A stretch of 64,000 bases of DNA from Diplonema japonicum (GCA_964019335.1 OZ025731.1:2501-66500), one strand, 5' to 3'; positions 1-10,933 are shown, numbered from the stretch's first letter. Made by a program: numbers and translations. Notes: generated by a model from the sequence alone, not told the origin.

Positions 1-3000
1 TCCCTCACCCACGCCTTCACTTTGATCAGGTCCTTGACCTTTCCCACTGGGGCCCTTATCCTTGCGTCGCACCTCTCCAAGAACTCACGTAGTGTCACCT
101 TGGTAGCGCCGGCTCCCGCCGCAATGCCCACTACCCCTTCCTTCCCCGGTGTCGGGTGGTGTCTGCACCCCCGGGTCTGCAACTTGACCACCCTCCATGC
201 CGTTTCCAGAGTCCCCTTGAGCACGCCACCCTTGAAACGAACAGGTTGCACCGCCGAACACCCACACGCGTACGTGATCTGGAAATCCTGGACCGTCCTC
301 GGGAACTCGAACTCGCGGTATGTTTCCGACTTCTGCACCTCACAACCCACAATGCGGCTGCGGCGCTCTCCGTCCGACCCACCTTCCAAGCTTGCGAAGT
401 ACTGCTTTACCATCATGTATCCAAGTCCAGCGATACCAATCTGGCCAGCCATAGCCACCTCCAGTGGAACACCCAGCGACTCGGCCTTCGCAAGAAGCAT
501 CTCCTCAGTCCTCTCCCTTCCAGGGTCCGTTCCTTCTTCAAGGATGATCTCCACCCGGCCCTCGAACTGGATGATGAACTTGAGCAGTCGGTCCCCCGGC
601 CTCGCCCTCAGTGGCACCATCGCTCTCGGAATTGGGATGCCCATCACCACATCAATCGGGTCAAGCTGAACGAAGTCTCCCCCTACTTCCACCTGCTGTT
701 CCCTTTCCGGTGCCCCGACTCCCATCAGCTGATCTCCCTCCGGCGTCTGGATCCCACCCCTAGGTGTGTCAGGCCCCGACTGGCTGCCTCCGCTCGGTGC
801 GTTCCCGCCCTCTTTGGTCCCTTCGGGGGCGTCATCCGCCTGCGGCTTCAGAGTCCTCCCACCGCCCTGTCTCTTCGCAGCTTGTTCCCTACAGAATTCG
901 CTCACGGTCATCTTCCTCGTAGCAGTTGTCGCACTCTGGTCCCCCTTGTTCGAGTCCCTCTGGGCCTCCGTATCCCCCTTAGGACACTGGTCCAAGGTCT
1001 GGTTCACCGCAGCGTCAGTCGCCCCTTGTCTCTTCCCATCTTCCTGGGCCTTCGGGTCAAGCTCCCCTCCCTGCCCAGCCCTCTCGCTGGATCCTGTTCC
1101 GACCATCTCCGTGTCTTCTCCTCCCGGCGAGGCTGCTTCGAGTCCTGCTCCCGCTTTCCCTTGTGTTCCACCCTCCACCGGTTCCGCCTTTCGCTGCTGC
1201 TGCATTCGGGCGTCCAGGTCCTTCTTCGTCTGCTCCAGAAGGGCATCCAGCTGGTGGGCCACCGTGATTGGGGGTCCGCCTCCCTGTCCCTTCACTTCCC
1301 TCTCGGACGACTCCTCAGCTTCGGTGGTTTTTTCATTGCCGAAGGAGTCCTCTGTGAGGTCAGTGTTGGATTCAGTGTTGGGTTCGTTGTTCGCTTCCTC
1401 GTTGTCCTTTTTTTCCTCTTCGCCGTCCGGTACCGGGGGCCCTGGATCCAACTGTACAGGCCCTTTGACTAACAGCGCCCCTGCTATCGATCTCATCATG
1501 GCCGTTGACACCTCTTGGACCACACGCCTGTGTATCGAGACTCTGTCCCCGTGAGCCCGCGCAGCTATGCTCCTGGACAGTTTCTTCGTGAGGTAGACTG
1601 CTGCCTCCCCGAACCCCCCAAAGGTCTCCATCGCGAAAGGTACAAAGGCCACGCGTGTCTTGGCGAGCTCCGCCTCATACTTCTGGCGCTTGTAGTGTTC
1701 CGCCTTCGCCGCTGCGTATCCCGCAGTCTTCGCCGCCTGGTTGACACAAGACTCGTTCCTCGGGTGCACGATGACCACGTCCATAGCCATTGGGCGGGAA
1801 CCCCCCACCCCACCTGGGAAGAACACGTCCGCCGGGCGCTGGGACGACCCCGGGATCAGCCCCGTCTTCTCCATCGTTGCGCTCACCCCGGCCCACTGAC
1901 AGTGTCTGTGGATGGTCTCCTTCACCCGGTCGTGCCTCGCAATCCTGGCGTTGCCGCATCCCTGGGCATGGTCACCCCATACGTCCATCCCCTCAGTCTT
2001 GCACCTCGGGTCGTGGCAGCTCTCACCCTGCTTGTAGACCGGAGCCCCCAACCACCACTTGATCAGAGCCCCAAACTCGTTGTCCGACAGCTGGTTGTAG
2101 AAGTCAGGCGTCGCCGTCAACCACGCTCCCGCATAGTGCATTGACTCCGACATCAACCTCGCTCTCGAGCGTGCATCTGCTTTCGCCAAGAGGTCCTCCA
2201 GCGCCTTCTCATCAAGCACCCTAGAGAGCCACCTCTGGCTGCAGATGTGGGGGGCCTTGGCCACCATGTCGGGTGTAATCTGCATGCCGCCCTTCGTCCT
2301 GTTGAACCACTCGAGCCAGCTCCCCCATACACCCCCTTCCAGCCCATGTTCGTATTTGGGATCCAGCTCCTTGCACAGCTTCATCGTCGACGCCCTCGAA
2401 GCCATGTTGGCCGCGCGCAGGTGCTCCTGGCAGCTCCTCATCCCAAGCCCACCGACTTTTACGGACAGTTTCGCCTGCTGCCATTCTTTCGACCCGTTCT
2501 CGAACTGCATGCCGCACACCTTCGACATCGTCTTCCGCACCATCTCGTCGAACCTGTGCATGACCCCTCCCACATGCGAGTCTGGGACCACTCTCATGTA
2601 AAACACCAGTTTGCTGTATGAGCTGCAATACCGGAGAAGTGTGTACCCTGTCTGCCTCCCCACCTTGGTCAGCATGTCGAAGTTCTCTTCCAGCGCGTCC
2701 AAGCGTTTGTTCAGAAAGGCTTGCGTGTACTCCGGCGATCCTATCGGCGCCCCCAGGAGCATGAAGTTCCTCTCTTTGTGGAAATTCTCTTCTGTCAGGC
2801 CATCGAAGCCTGTGTCCTCCACTGTCTGGGGGAGGTCGCCACTAACCCATATGAGCTCGCACTTCTGGGGTTTCACTTTCAGCCCTATCATTCCGCTCAG
2901 CTCACACAAGATGTTGTACGCCTTTCTCACTTCATCCACATTCCCCACAAGGACGCCATCGTCCAGGTAGAACTGGAGGATGTCCAGGTTGCAGTCTTCA

Positions 3001-6000
3001 CTTATCTTGTTCACCAGGGGTTGGATGGCCAGAGAGAACAGCAGCGGTCCCATCGGGTCCCCCTGTTGCACCCCTTCCTGGGACTTAATCACCTTTCCGT
3101 TGTAGTATAATTGGGAGGGCACCCTGTAGCACCAATCGGCCCACGCATACAGCCCCGACGCTTGCTCATAGGCCTGTGAGCACAGCTGCCTCCGACAAAC
3201 ACTGTTGAAGGCGTTGGCGTAGTCGATCTTGAGGATCACCTTGTTTTCCTGCTTGTTGCCCCGTTCCCTGTCCACATACTGCCTGATGGTGTGTATAGCC
3301 GCCTCCATTCCAGCAGGGACCGATACCCCCACCTGGCCGCCTTTCTTCAGGTACGAAGAGGCCACTTCCGGAGCGATCTTCTTCACAAGGGATTTCCCCA
3401 CCAGCCGACGCAGCACATCCCCAACGGCTATGGGCCGCACGTCCCTGTCGTTCTTCTTGAGGGCCACAAGGTTCGCCCCTGCCATCAGCGGAGCCACCTC
3501 CCTAGGGGCCGTGCCTCTAGCTAATGCGTTGACTGCCCTCGTCACCGACATCAAACAGCCTTGAGACTCAAAAGCTCCGTCCACCGCGTCCTTGATGTGC
3601 TGGGCTCTCAGACCAGTCGGTCCCGCAGCAGTCCCCCTCGGGAAGTCCCTGATTGCGTCCAGCACTTCTTCTGGCAAGACTTCTACCGCTTCCTTCGTCT
3701 TCGCCGGGTTGTCCCATTGGGGGTGTAGTGGCTCTGGATGTTTGCTCTGCAGCGCTCTCCAGCAATCCTCATTGTCTTCCGCCAGCCCCTGGGCTACAAG
3801 CGCCGCGTTTCCTGCCGAGAACCTCCCTTTGCTGCACAGTTCCGTGGCCCTGGCGACCTTAGAGACCTCGTCGTTCTTAGGTTCCCCCTTCTCACCTGAT
3901 TCCAGCTTATTCCAGAGGGCCATGTAATTTCCCTTCTCCCACTCCTCCAATCTGGCCTGGACACTCAGCTCCGTCTCCTTGTCCCGCTTCTTCCCTCCCC
4001 TCTTCTTCCACAGGCAGGCTTTGGGGAGCATCGCCACCAGCAGCCAAGCCTCCTCTGTGTTGTCCTTCACCGCCCGGCCCAGAGTGTGCTTAAGGGTAAG
4101 CCCCCACAGTCTTTGAAGGCTCGTCGGGATCGACCCCATGGTCGTGACGTTCATGGCGGCTATGGCTTCCAGGCTGGGTAACTCGGTCCTCGTCGGGGCC
4201 GGCGGGGGGGTCGTGTATTCCCCTTCCCTTCGCACCGCCTTTTTGCACTCGTCGTGGCACCCCTGACCCTTCCACACACAGCCCCTGCACACCAGGCACC
4301 TCTCGAGGTCCAGTCTCCTCAGAACGCTCTCCGGGATCTCATCACTCTCCAGGTGCCCATCCAGGTGACACTTCCATACCCTTGTCGAGTTGAACGGGGT
4401 CGTGCTTTTGCACTTCGACCTAGCGCAGTTCGCCACCGGACAGTACAGGAATTGCTGGTTCCTTGCCCCCATCTGGTCCAACACCCCTGCCTTCCCGTAT
4501 CCAGGGATCGCACGGTCTATTATGTCCCACTCCCCGATGTCCTCACCCGGGGCCTCGGAGGGTTGCTTACCTGCCTTTTGTAGAGCTACCGATTGGGACT
4601 CATCAAGGAGCATCATCATCGACTCCTCCTCTCCGACTGCATACTCGTAGTGGTTGCCGTTGTACGCCAGCACCACCACCTTCTCGTGGTCGGAGTTGTA
4701 CTCCCCTATCATCAGGACTGGGTTGTTCCCCCCAGCAACCACGAGTATCGTGCGGCCAAACGCTTGTGCTGCGGCTGCCAGGCACAAGTGGTCTCCCCAC
4801 GTCGCTGCTGTGCCCATCCCTTCCAAGTACCGGTCCCAACCCTCACTGCAAAACGGGGCATAGTGCTCCTCCCGGTGTTTCATCCATTCTACAACCTCGC
4901 TCCTGATGTGGGTGTGGTCGCCGTAGGCCTCCCCGAGCGAACCGGCCAGGGCGTGGGAACATGCAGTTCCCGTCCTTCTCCGTCGATCTCCTCGTCAGCT
5001 TGAAGCTCTTCATGATCTCGTCCACTGACTTGCCGGCCCTGGGTTGTTTGTCGGGGTTCCACAGATTCCGCTGCCTGTGTAGTGCACAGTGCGTCTGGTT
5101 CGACGAGCACGCCGCAGCACACGTTCCACAGAGGTTCACCTTCATGCTCCTCGCCTGCTCTTGTTTCACAAAATGATGGTGGACCGCATTGAGGTGTTTA
5201 ACTAGACAGCTTGCCACACTGGTGCGGAAAGAGCAGTCTTCCATCCGGCATTGATGTTTGTCTGGAACACTACCCTCTCTCGGGAGTGCCACCTCTTCCC
5301 CTCTCTCTCTGTTTTCCTCCGAAGAGGGTCTGTTTTTTACCTCCGTGGAGGGTTCCTCTGGAGAGGGCTCTAAAAATGAAAAAGGGGGGGACAAATGGGG
5401 GGGAGGAGCACCACCCTCTCTCGGGAGTGCCACCTCTTCCCCTTTCTCTCTATTTTCCTCCGAAGAGGGTCTGTTTTCCTCCGAAGAGGGTTCTAAAAAA
5501 AAAAGGGGGGCGGGTGGGGCACTATCCTCTCTCGGGAGTGCCACCCCCCCTTGCCCACAAAAAAGGGATCTAAAAAAGGGGGTTTGTCTGTTAACCCAGG
5601 GGATGGGTCTTCCTGGGGTGTGCGGGTGAGCTTGGGGCCTACCGCACGCAGGGTGATCGACACCCTGACACCAGTGGACATCCCGGACGGGATGTGGTGT
5701 GTCCACTGGTGTCTCGCTTCACCTTCCAACAGTGCCCATGAGAAGGGGGGCACCAGGTATCTCGCCACCCTGTCCCCCCTCCTCATGACCATTGTGGTCT
5801 CGGCTCCGTACGAGAGGACTAGGACAATCGGTCCCAGCCTCGCGTCATACTTGTGGGCGGCAATCCCACAACCAGACTTGTACTTGTTGACAAGTACCTG
5901 GTTGGGGACCACCTTGAGCCCTGCGGCGGCGGCCACCTCCCTCACCCACCCCTCCGCCCCCCCTGGGATCCCCGTGGTGGGGCGCACCTTGGCGTTCGTC

Positions 6001-6551
6001 CCCTCCCACCGGTACCCGTATTGGAGGGTCTCCCTCCCTGAGTTCCCAGACAGGGCCTCCCACTTTCCTGAAAGCAGGGCTTTCGGGAAGGCAGGGGCCG
6101 GGCCCGTCCTCAACCCGGGAGGGTGTTCACCATACACCAGTACCCACCCCTTTTTTTCTCCCTCTTTTCTTCCCTCTTCAACAATAGCAGGGTCGGCTGC
6201 AGGGGTCGTGGTCGCGGCGGTCGTGGCTGCGGCAGGGGCGGCTGCGGCGGTCTCAGTTGTGGCGATCAGGGCGGCAGGGTCGGCTGCGGCGTTCAGGGCG
6301 GCTGGGGCGGCCGTGGCTGTAGCAGCGGCGGTCAAAACCGCGGTCTCTGCTAGTGATTTTTTTATTTTATTATTTTTTTTTTCTAAAGGGGGGTGGGGGG
6401 ATCTAGGGGGTGGGGGTGGGGATTCATACTGCCCAACCAGATAGTCTGGTTGGGTCGGCCCTGGCGTCGTGTGCAGCCTGGCGGCCTGTCGGGGTTCCTT
6501 CTCCCTGTGGTTTGCGCGGTCACCTCCTCTTGCATTCCGTCTTGGATCCAT
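1..6551 (-). mobile_element. Non-LTR retrotransposon polyprotein: AlkB, C2H2 finger, OTU protease, reverse transcriptase, RLE endonuclease (3' end beyond window)
   Basis: Read on the minus strand from the ATG at 6551. Residues about 175-302 form an AlkB-like 2OG-Fe(II) dioxygenase: HKYD (233-236), WTHHIP (283-288) and the RVSITLR arginine motif (296-302). A proline/glutamate-rich repeat linker (about 5545-5280) and a C2H2 finger (about 5250-5180) follow. An OTU-type cysteine protease spans about 4975-4620, with DGNC and a downstream NGNHYEY. Then come Cys/His-rich segments, a reverse transcriptase (about 3690-2700; FYLDDG at 2957-2974, GVQQGDPMGPLLFS upstream) and a restriction-like endonuclease (about 2030-1750; CHDPRC, GDHAQGC, RPADVF, AMDVV). 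A charged C-terminal region stays open past position 1. Two frame changes break the reading frame: one in T/G homopolymers near 5545-5590, and an extra C inside the OTU motif near 4960. From there the frame is open to the window edge. RLE-type elements such as CRE/SLACS and NeSL are often site-specific, some for SL genes. The AlkB fusion is unusual. Confidence 0.85.
5630..6551 (-). CDS. AlkB-like 2-oxoglutarate/Fe(II) dioxygenase domain, N-terminal part of the retrotransposon polyprotein
   Basis: The ATG at 6551 lies 171 nt downstream of the SL-like exon. After a basic start come a Pro-rich stretch and an Ala/Thr-rich low-complexity region (residues 65-120). The dioxygenase core holds NQVLVNKYKSGCGI, the HKYD iron-ligand region, VLVLSYG, LLEGEARHQWTHHIP and the RVSITLR 2-oxoglutarate arginine pair. 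These match the order in AlkB/ALKBH proteins, which oxidatively demethylate alkylated RNA or DNA bases. The usual HxD spacing appears here as H-x-x-D, so iron binding should be tested. In this copy the frame reaches a stop at 5493, while the neighbouring frame carries the downstream repeat linker, so a small indel separates it from the rest. A role in repairing the element's own RNA, as proposed for AlkB domains of plant RNA viruses, is inference. Confidence 0.8.
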
Positions 6552-6722
6552 TTTTTATTTTTTTATTTTTTTTTAAAGTGTGTGTTGGGGGAGGGGATCC
6601 TTTCGGTAAGCGGCGGGCAGGCCGACAGGCAAAACAACCCCCCCGGACGACGGCGACGACGGACGACGGACGCAGCGGCAAACCCAGGCAGAGGCGGCAG
6701 GCACCAGCAGAACACGAACGAC

Positions 6723-6759
6723 CAATAAAGTACAGAAACTGTAGCTTTAGAATCGTTGG
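6723..6759 (-). ncRNA. Spliced-leader exon sequence (SL RNA exon or retrotransposed trans-spliced leader)
   Basis: Read on the minus strand, the 37 nt begin CCAACGATTCTAAAGCTA and end CAGTTTCTGTACTTTATTG, followed immediately by GT. The 3' part is the near-invariant end of euglenozoan spliced leaders. The 5' part resembles the diplonemid leader from memory, with one or two differences. Either this is an SL RNA gene whose GT is the trans-splice donor, or it is the 5' end of a trans-spliced retrotransposon mRNA copied back into DNA. The next bases (GTCGTTCG) do not look like the GTATG donors used by genes here, and I see no clear Sm site or T-run terminator. The retrotransposon's ATG lies 171 nt further on. 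Confidence 0.75.
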
Positions 6760-6998
6760 TGTAGTGAGAGACGCCTCCACGGCCCCGCCGTTACGGCACC
6801 GCGTTCCGCGGTCCCAGAGGGTCCTGAAGCGAACAACAAAGACATATAGTCATAAAGAATTATTTTTGTTACAAATATTTATCTTTCAAAAAATGATTTT
6901 ATAACTTTATGCAACTTGTGCCGAGCAAAAAACTTTCGCAGCTTTTTAAAAATCTTTTTTGCTCGTGCGAACAACAAAGACATATAGTCATAAAGAAT

Positions 6999-7038
<40 letters not shown>

Positions 7039-7108
7039 ATTCTATTTACTTCTACTGCTGGTCCTGTGCAATCATCTCTTCGATTGAACCAGTGATGGGT
7101 GAATCCTA
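6760..7108. other. Intergenic flank with a T-tract and one copy of a dispersed hairpin repeat
   Basis: About 70 nt of GC-rich sequence lie just upstream of the SL-like exon. An AT-rich repeat follows (6868-7003, listed separately), then a long T homopolymer (about 7003-7035). The 35-nt string starting gaacaacaaagacatatag occurs at both ends of the repeat (about 6832 and 6970). No 5S rRNA or other RNA gene was recognised here, although diplonemid SL genes are known to be linked to 5S in some species. Confidence 0.5.
6868..7003. repeat. Dispersed AT-rich hairpin repeat, copy 1
   Basis: About 136 nt starting gttacaaatatttatc and ending cataaagaattatt recurs almost unchanged at 56795-56930. Each copy holds an inverted repeat, GAGCAAAAAA facing TTTTTTGCTC, able to form a stem around ctttcgcagc. 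One copy lies beside the retrotransposon and the other between two host genes, which suggests a small non-autonomous element or a conserved structural RNA. No coding potential is visible. Confidence 0.6.
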
Positions 7109-7810
7109 ATTAGGACTAGACCAGACTGGACCGGACCAGACCGGATCCGGCGTGAATTTCGACCCAATTATGCCGGACTGACCGGACTGACCAGACTGAC
7201 CAGACTGGACCGGACCGGACTGGACTGGACTGGACTGAACCGGACCGGACAAGATACAACCACAACACCACATTCCCCCCTTTTTTTTTTGCTGCAGAGT
7301 TCAAACGTATAAACAGATGTCTACAAGAAAAGATGTTACACAGGTACTGAGAGACGACAACAACAACAACAATGAGAAACGAAGAAAAAAAAAAAAAAAA
7401 AAAAACTTTTATCTTCTTTTTCAGGTGGTGGGGATAACATGAAAATATAAGAAAAACATCAGATGTGTTCGCTGTTGACCTCCTCATCGGTCATCACCAA
7501 GCAAACCGCATGAGTGCAGAATCTTGGTTTCCTGGGGTGCCCCAGGACCAGACTGGACCAGACTGGACTGGATCCAGCGTGAATTTCGACCCAATTATGC
7601 CGGACTGACCGGACTGACCAGACTGACCAGACTGGACCGGACCGGACCGGACCGGACCAGACCGGACTGAACCAGACTGGACAAGATACAACCACAACAC
7701 CACATCCCCCCTTTTTTTTTGCTGTGGAGTTCAAACGTATAAACAGATGTCTACAAGAAAAGATGTTACACAGGTACTGAGAGACGACAACAACAACAAC
7801 AACAACGAGA
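7109..7810. repeat. Tandem duplication of about 430 bp with GGACC/GACTG iterations and the transposase start
   Basis: The block from the GACCGGACT-type iterations through tacaaccacaacaccacat, a C/T tract and gttcaaacgtataaacag to the ATGTCTACAAGAAAAG start is present twice, offset by 430 nt (compare 7321 with 7751). Inside each copy, short units such as ggaccggacc and gactgacca repeat irregularly. The first copy of the coding start is cut off by a poly(A) run; the second leads into the hAT-type transposase gene. This looks like a local tandem duplication at the transposon's 5' end. Confidence 0.75.
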
Positions 7811-10800
7811 AGAAGAAAAGAAAAAGGAGCAACAGTACTGGTTCCTGTTCATCTTCATCTTCCTCCTCAAAGCCATGTGCCGCTACTAACATTGAAGAAC
7901 TACTCAGTCAAAAACCCGAATGTGGCCCTACTTTAACCTGCACCCAGAAGAAAACTGGGCTTTCTCAGTCTGCGATGTTGCAGTTCATCAGTGGCAAAGG
8001 TAGGAGAAAGAAAAAAAAAGAAAAAAAAAAGGCATTGGCAGTACATTTAAAGCATTCTTTTGGGAAACCGGTGGTAAAAACACGATACCGACTGCAACTG
8101 ACGAGGCAGTGGCTTGGGATGGTACGATTGTTGGTGTCATTCCTGGGGTTGCAGCTGCTTGTGTATATGAGCAGGAGCCTGGAATCATTTTCCACTTCCC
8201 TCCCAAAACTGTGGACGAACGAGTGTACCGCCTTGTAGAAGTTACCTCAACCAACCCCAATCACCTTTCTGAGACGGAAGCAAAGCTGAGGCTTGCACAG
8301 CTTAAGGTGAAGGAGCTACAGGAAAAGCTGAAACACTTTCAGAGTTCCACGTCCGGAGACCTGCTTCACCCCCCACAGACCCTCCCTACACCTGACCAGC
8401 CTGCTGGTGCCAAAGAAGAAAGAGGGGCAGTTTCAATTTGGGAATTAAAAGACTGGAACTACGTCTATGCCTACCCTCGAGCGGTACCACACACACAAGA
8501 AAAAAAAAAAAAAAAAAAATAGGATAAAAAGGACTATGCACCAAACCAAAAATTTTTTTATTCTGCAATTGTGAGTGACAAAAAACGCAAGTGCGAAAAC
8601 CCAAGTTGTACCGTGCACATTGTTAACACAATGGGCAATTTGCAAGATCACTGGATGCGATTCCATAGCTGCCGGAAGAAAAAAGAGGGAAGAGAAAGCA
8701 AAGGCGAGTGCAGAAGCGCGGGAAAAGAAGATGCAGGCTAAGAAAAAGAAAATGGACGAACCCAAGGTGTCACAGCCACAGTCGCAATCGCAGTCACAGT
8801 CACAATCACAGTCACAGGTTCAGAGTTCACCATCTTCAGCTAAAGCCAAGGTAAAAGAAGAAGACGAAGTGGGGGGAAAAAAAAAAAAGAAAAACAAACA
8901 CTAGGTAAGCAATGTTATCAATGAAATGAGAGAACTTCCTGTTCTTGACAGGGTTTGCTTTTTGATCGGTCTGCATTGCCTACCTCTCATCCTGTGTGAA
9001 AGGAATTTTTTTCGTAGCCTGTTTACCCCTGGTAGCCTTGTGGGGATAGACAGGAAGAAAGTGCGGAGCCGCATTCTGGAATTGGGAGAGAGTGTCTTCC
9101 ATTCCATTTTGGAAGGCTTGAGAATGTGTTCTTGATGGTTGATGGTGCTACCTTCAACCGTCGAACCGTTCTTGGCTTCAGCCTTTCGGACGGTGAGCGC
9201 AGCTATTTTTGCAAGGTCTGTTTTTTCAAAAACCTGATACAGAGCGTCCGAACTAGTTTTCTTTTCCAACTGAGGGCAGTTTTCTAGGAGTGGGAAATCA
9301 TCTGAAGGACAAACACAACACAGATAATTGATCTCTCGAAGGTGAGAGTGACTGCTGCAGAGATCACAAAGCACATCACGGAGACGATCAATGAGCTTCG
9401 AACGGTTTGGGGGAGAAAGGGAAAGAAGGGGATAAAAAGGGAAGAAGCGGGAAAAAAAAGAAAAAAAAGAGGGGAATCCTTGTTTTTTCTGTCTGTGCAG
9501 ACAACGCCAGCGCCATGCAGTGTGCGCTTGAGAAGATCGCCGAGCAGTTTTGCTTGACCCAGATGCAAGACACTGTGGACACTGACACTGCAGCCACCGA
9601 CACTGACACCGACACTGATTCAGGTATTCTTTGTGTTTTTTGTGGCCAGGAACAGACTCTCCATGTAGAGTTTGTTTTCATGTTATATTGATCTTTTTTT
9701 TTTTTTAAAAGACACCGAATCTACAACCGGGTCGATCTATTCATTTTCCAAGACTGAAAGCACTGTATTAGATTCTGCACTTGACAGTGCTGCCGAAGAG
9801 CTGCAGTTGAGTGGAGTGTTGGCCTACCATTGTGTGGCCCACTCACTGCAGCTCTCACTGGGGGACGTTTTCAAAGTTCCTCGCTTTGAAAAGGTGCTAT
9901 GCAAGGTGAAGGTATAAAACGAAAAAAGGGAGGGGGAAAAGAAATAATATTGTTAAACTTGTCGTTTTGGTTTTTCGCAAAAAGAAAAAGAAGAAAAAAA
10001 AAAAAAAAAGAACTTGGTGAGGAAATGGACGACACAAAGTGGTACCCTTGGACTGAGAAACGTCCAGGAGGTTAATGGTGTTAGATCAAACGAAATCCGC
10101 TTCATCAAGGCTTATGCAGAGACGAGATGGAATTCAATTGTTGAAACTATGATTTCCATTTCGTCCCTGTACCAATTCCTTGGTGAAGATGACGTGGGTT
10201 TCCTGGCTGAATTGAACTTCACGATCTGTGTCTGTGCCCCTTTTGCAGACGCCACAGATGTGGTGCAGGCTGATTCCGCTGGCATGGCCTTGGTGGCCAG
10301 TGAGGTTCACCGGGTGCTGCACAGGCTGCAAGAGATGAAGTGTGCAGAATGGCTCAAGGAGTCTGATGTTTCCACATTAGACAAGCTCATTCTTTTGTTT
10401 GAAAAGAGAGTACGAACAAATATGTCGTTCATGGGAATACGATTGTTCATGTTCTTAAACCCCCAAAACATGACCAATGAACTCACAGACAGGAATGAGC
10501 TGTTTGAGTGCTTGGTCAGACACCTGAAACCGTTTGCAAATGCATGGAACTTGGAGTCGTCAGAAGAACAGCTCCATGTTCAAATTAATAAATATTGTGC
10601 AATGGGTAGGAGTGAGAATTTTAATTATTTTAGTGGAATGCTAAACTGTGCAAGATGGGCACCCTGGCAACTTTTGCCTTGGCCCTCAGCACCAGTTTAG
10701 CTTCTGAAGCCCCAACAGAGTGCCATTTCAAAGTGGTTGCTAAAACTCTGCACAAATCAAGATGTAGACTTGATACAAAGGTTGTTAATGCTTGCCTGCA

Positions 10801-10933
10801 AATTGTGGTGAATTACCGCTTTGTGAAGCCCCTGTTTTTTGAAGGGGAGCAAAAAGAGAAGCATAGCCGTGCAAAACGGGCAGAGCATTGTAGAGTTGAG
10901 GAAAGTGAGAGAGATCTGTTTACACAGACTTAG
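7747..10933 (+). mobile_element. hAT-type (DUF659/BED) transposase gene with introns, probably decayed
   Basis: The N-terminal exon 7747-7999 joins across a 32-nt intron (8000-8031) to an exon with the conserved stretch AWDGTIVGVIPG. A BED-like zinc finger lies at about 8580-8660 (CENPSC then NLQDHWMRFH), followed by a Lys/Glu and SQ-repeat linker. A DUF659-like region lies at about 9136-9230 (VDGATFNRRTVLGFSLSDG). After a probable intron comes SVCADNASAMQCALEK (about 9500). Then LAYHCVAHSLQLSLGDV (about 9820), the TRWNS motif (about 10120) and a C-terminal hAT dimerisation-like block (about 10655-10830). The motif order matches hAT-family transposases. A frameshift in an A-run after the BED finger and internal stops suggest decay, although further small introns could rescue parts. 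A diverged relative lies inverted at 12.4-13.97 kb. Confidence 0.72.

Noticed and set aside
22-2621. Long plus-strand frames over the left end of the window
   Set aside because: They are antisense shadows of the minus-strand RT/RLE polyprotein, have no family motifs, and reflect its biased codon use.
7116-7734. Minus-strand frames with SGPVRSGPVWS repeats
   Set aside because: They are translations of the GGACC/GACTG iterations in a duplicated non-coding block and have no start or motif context.
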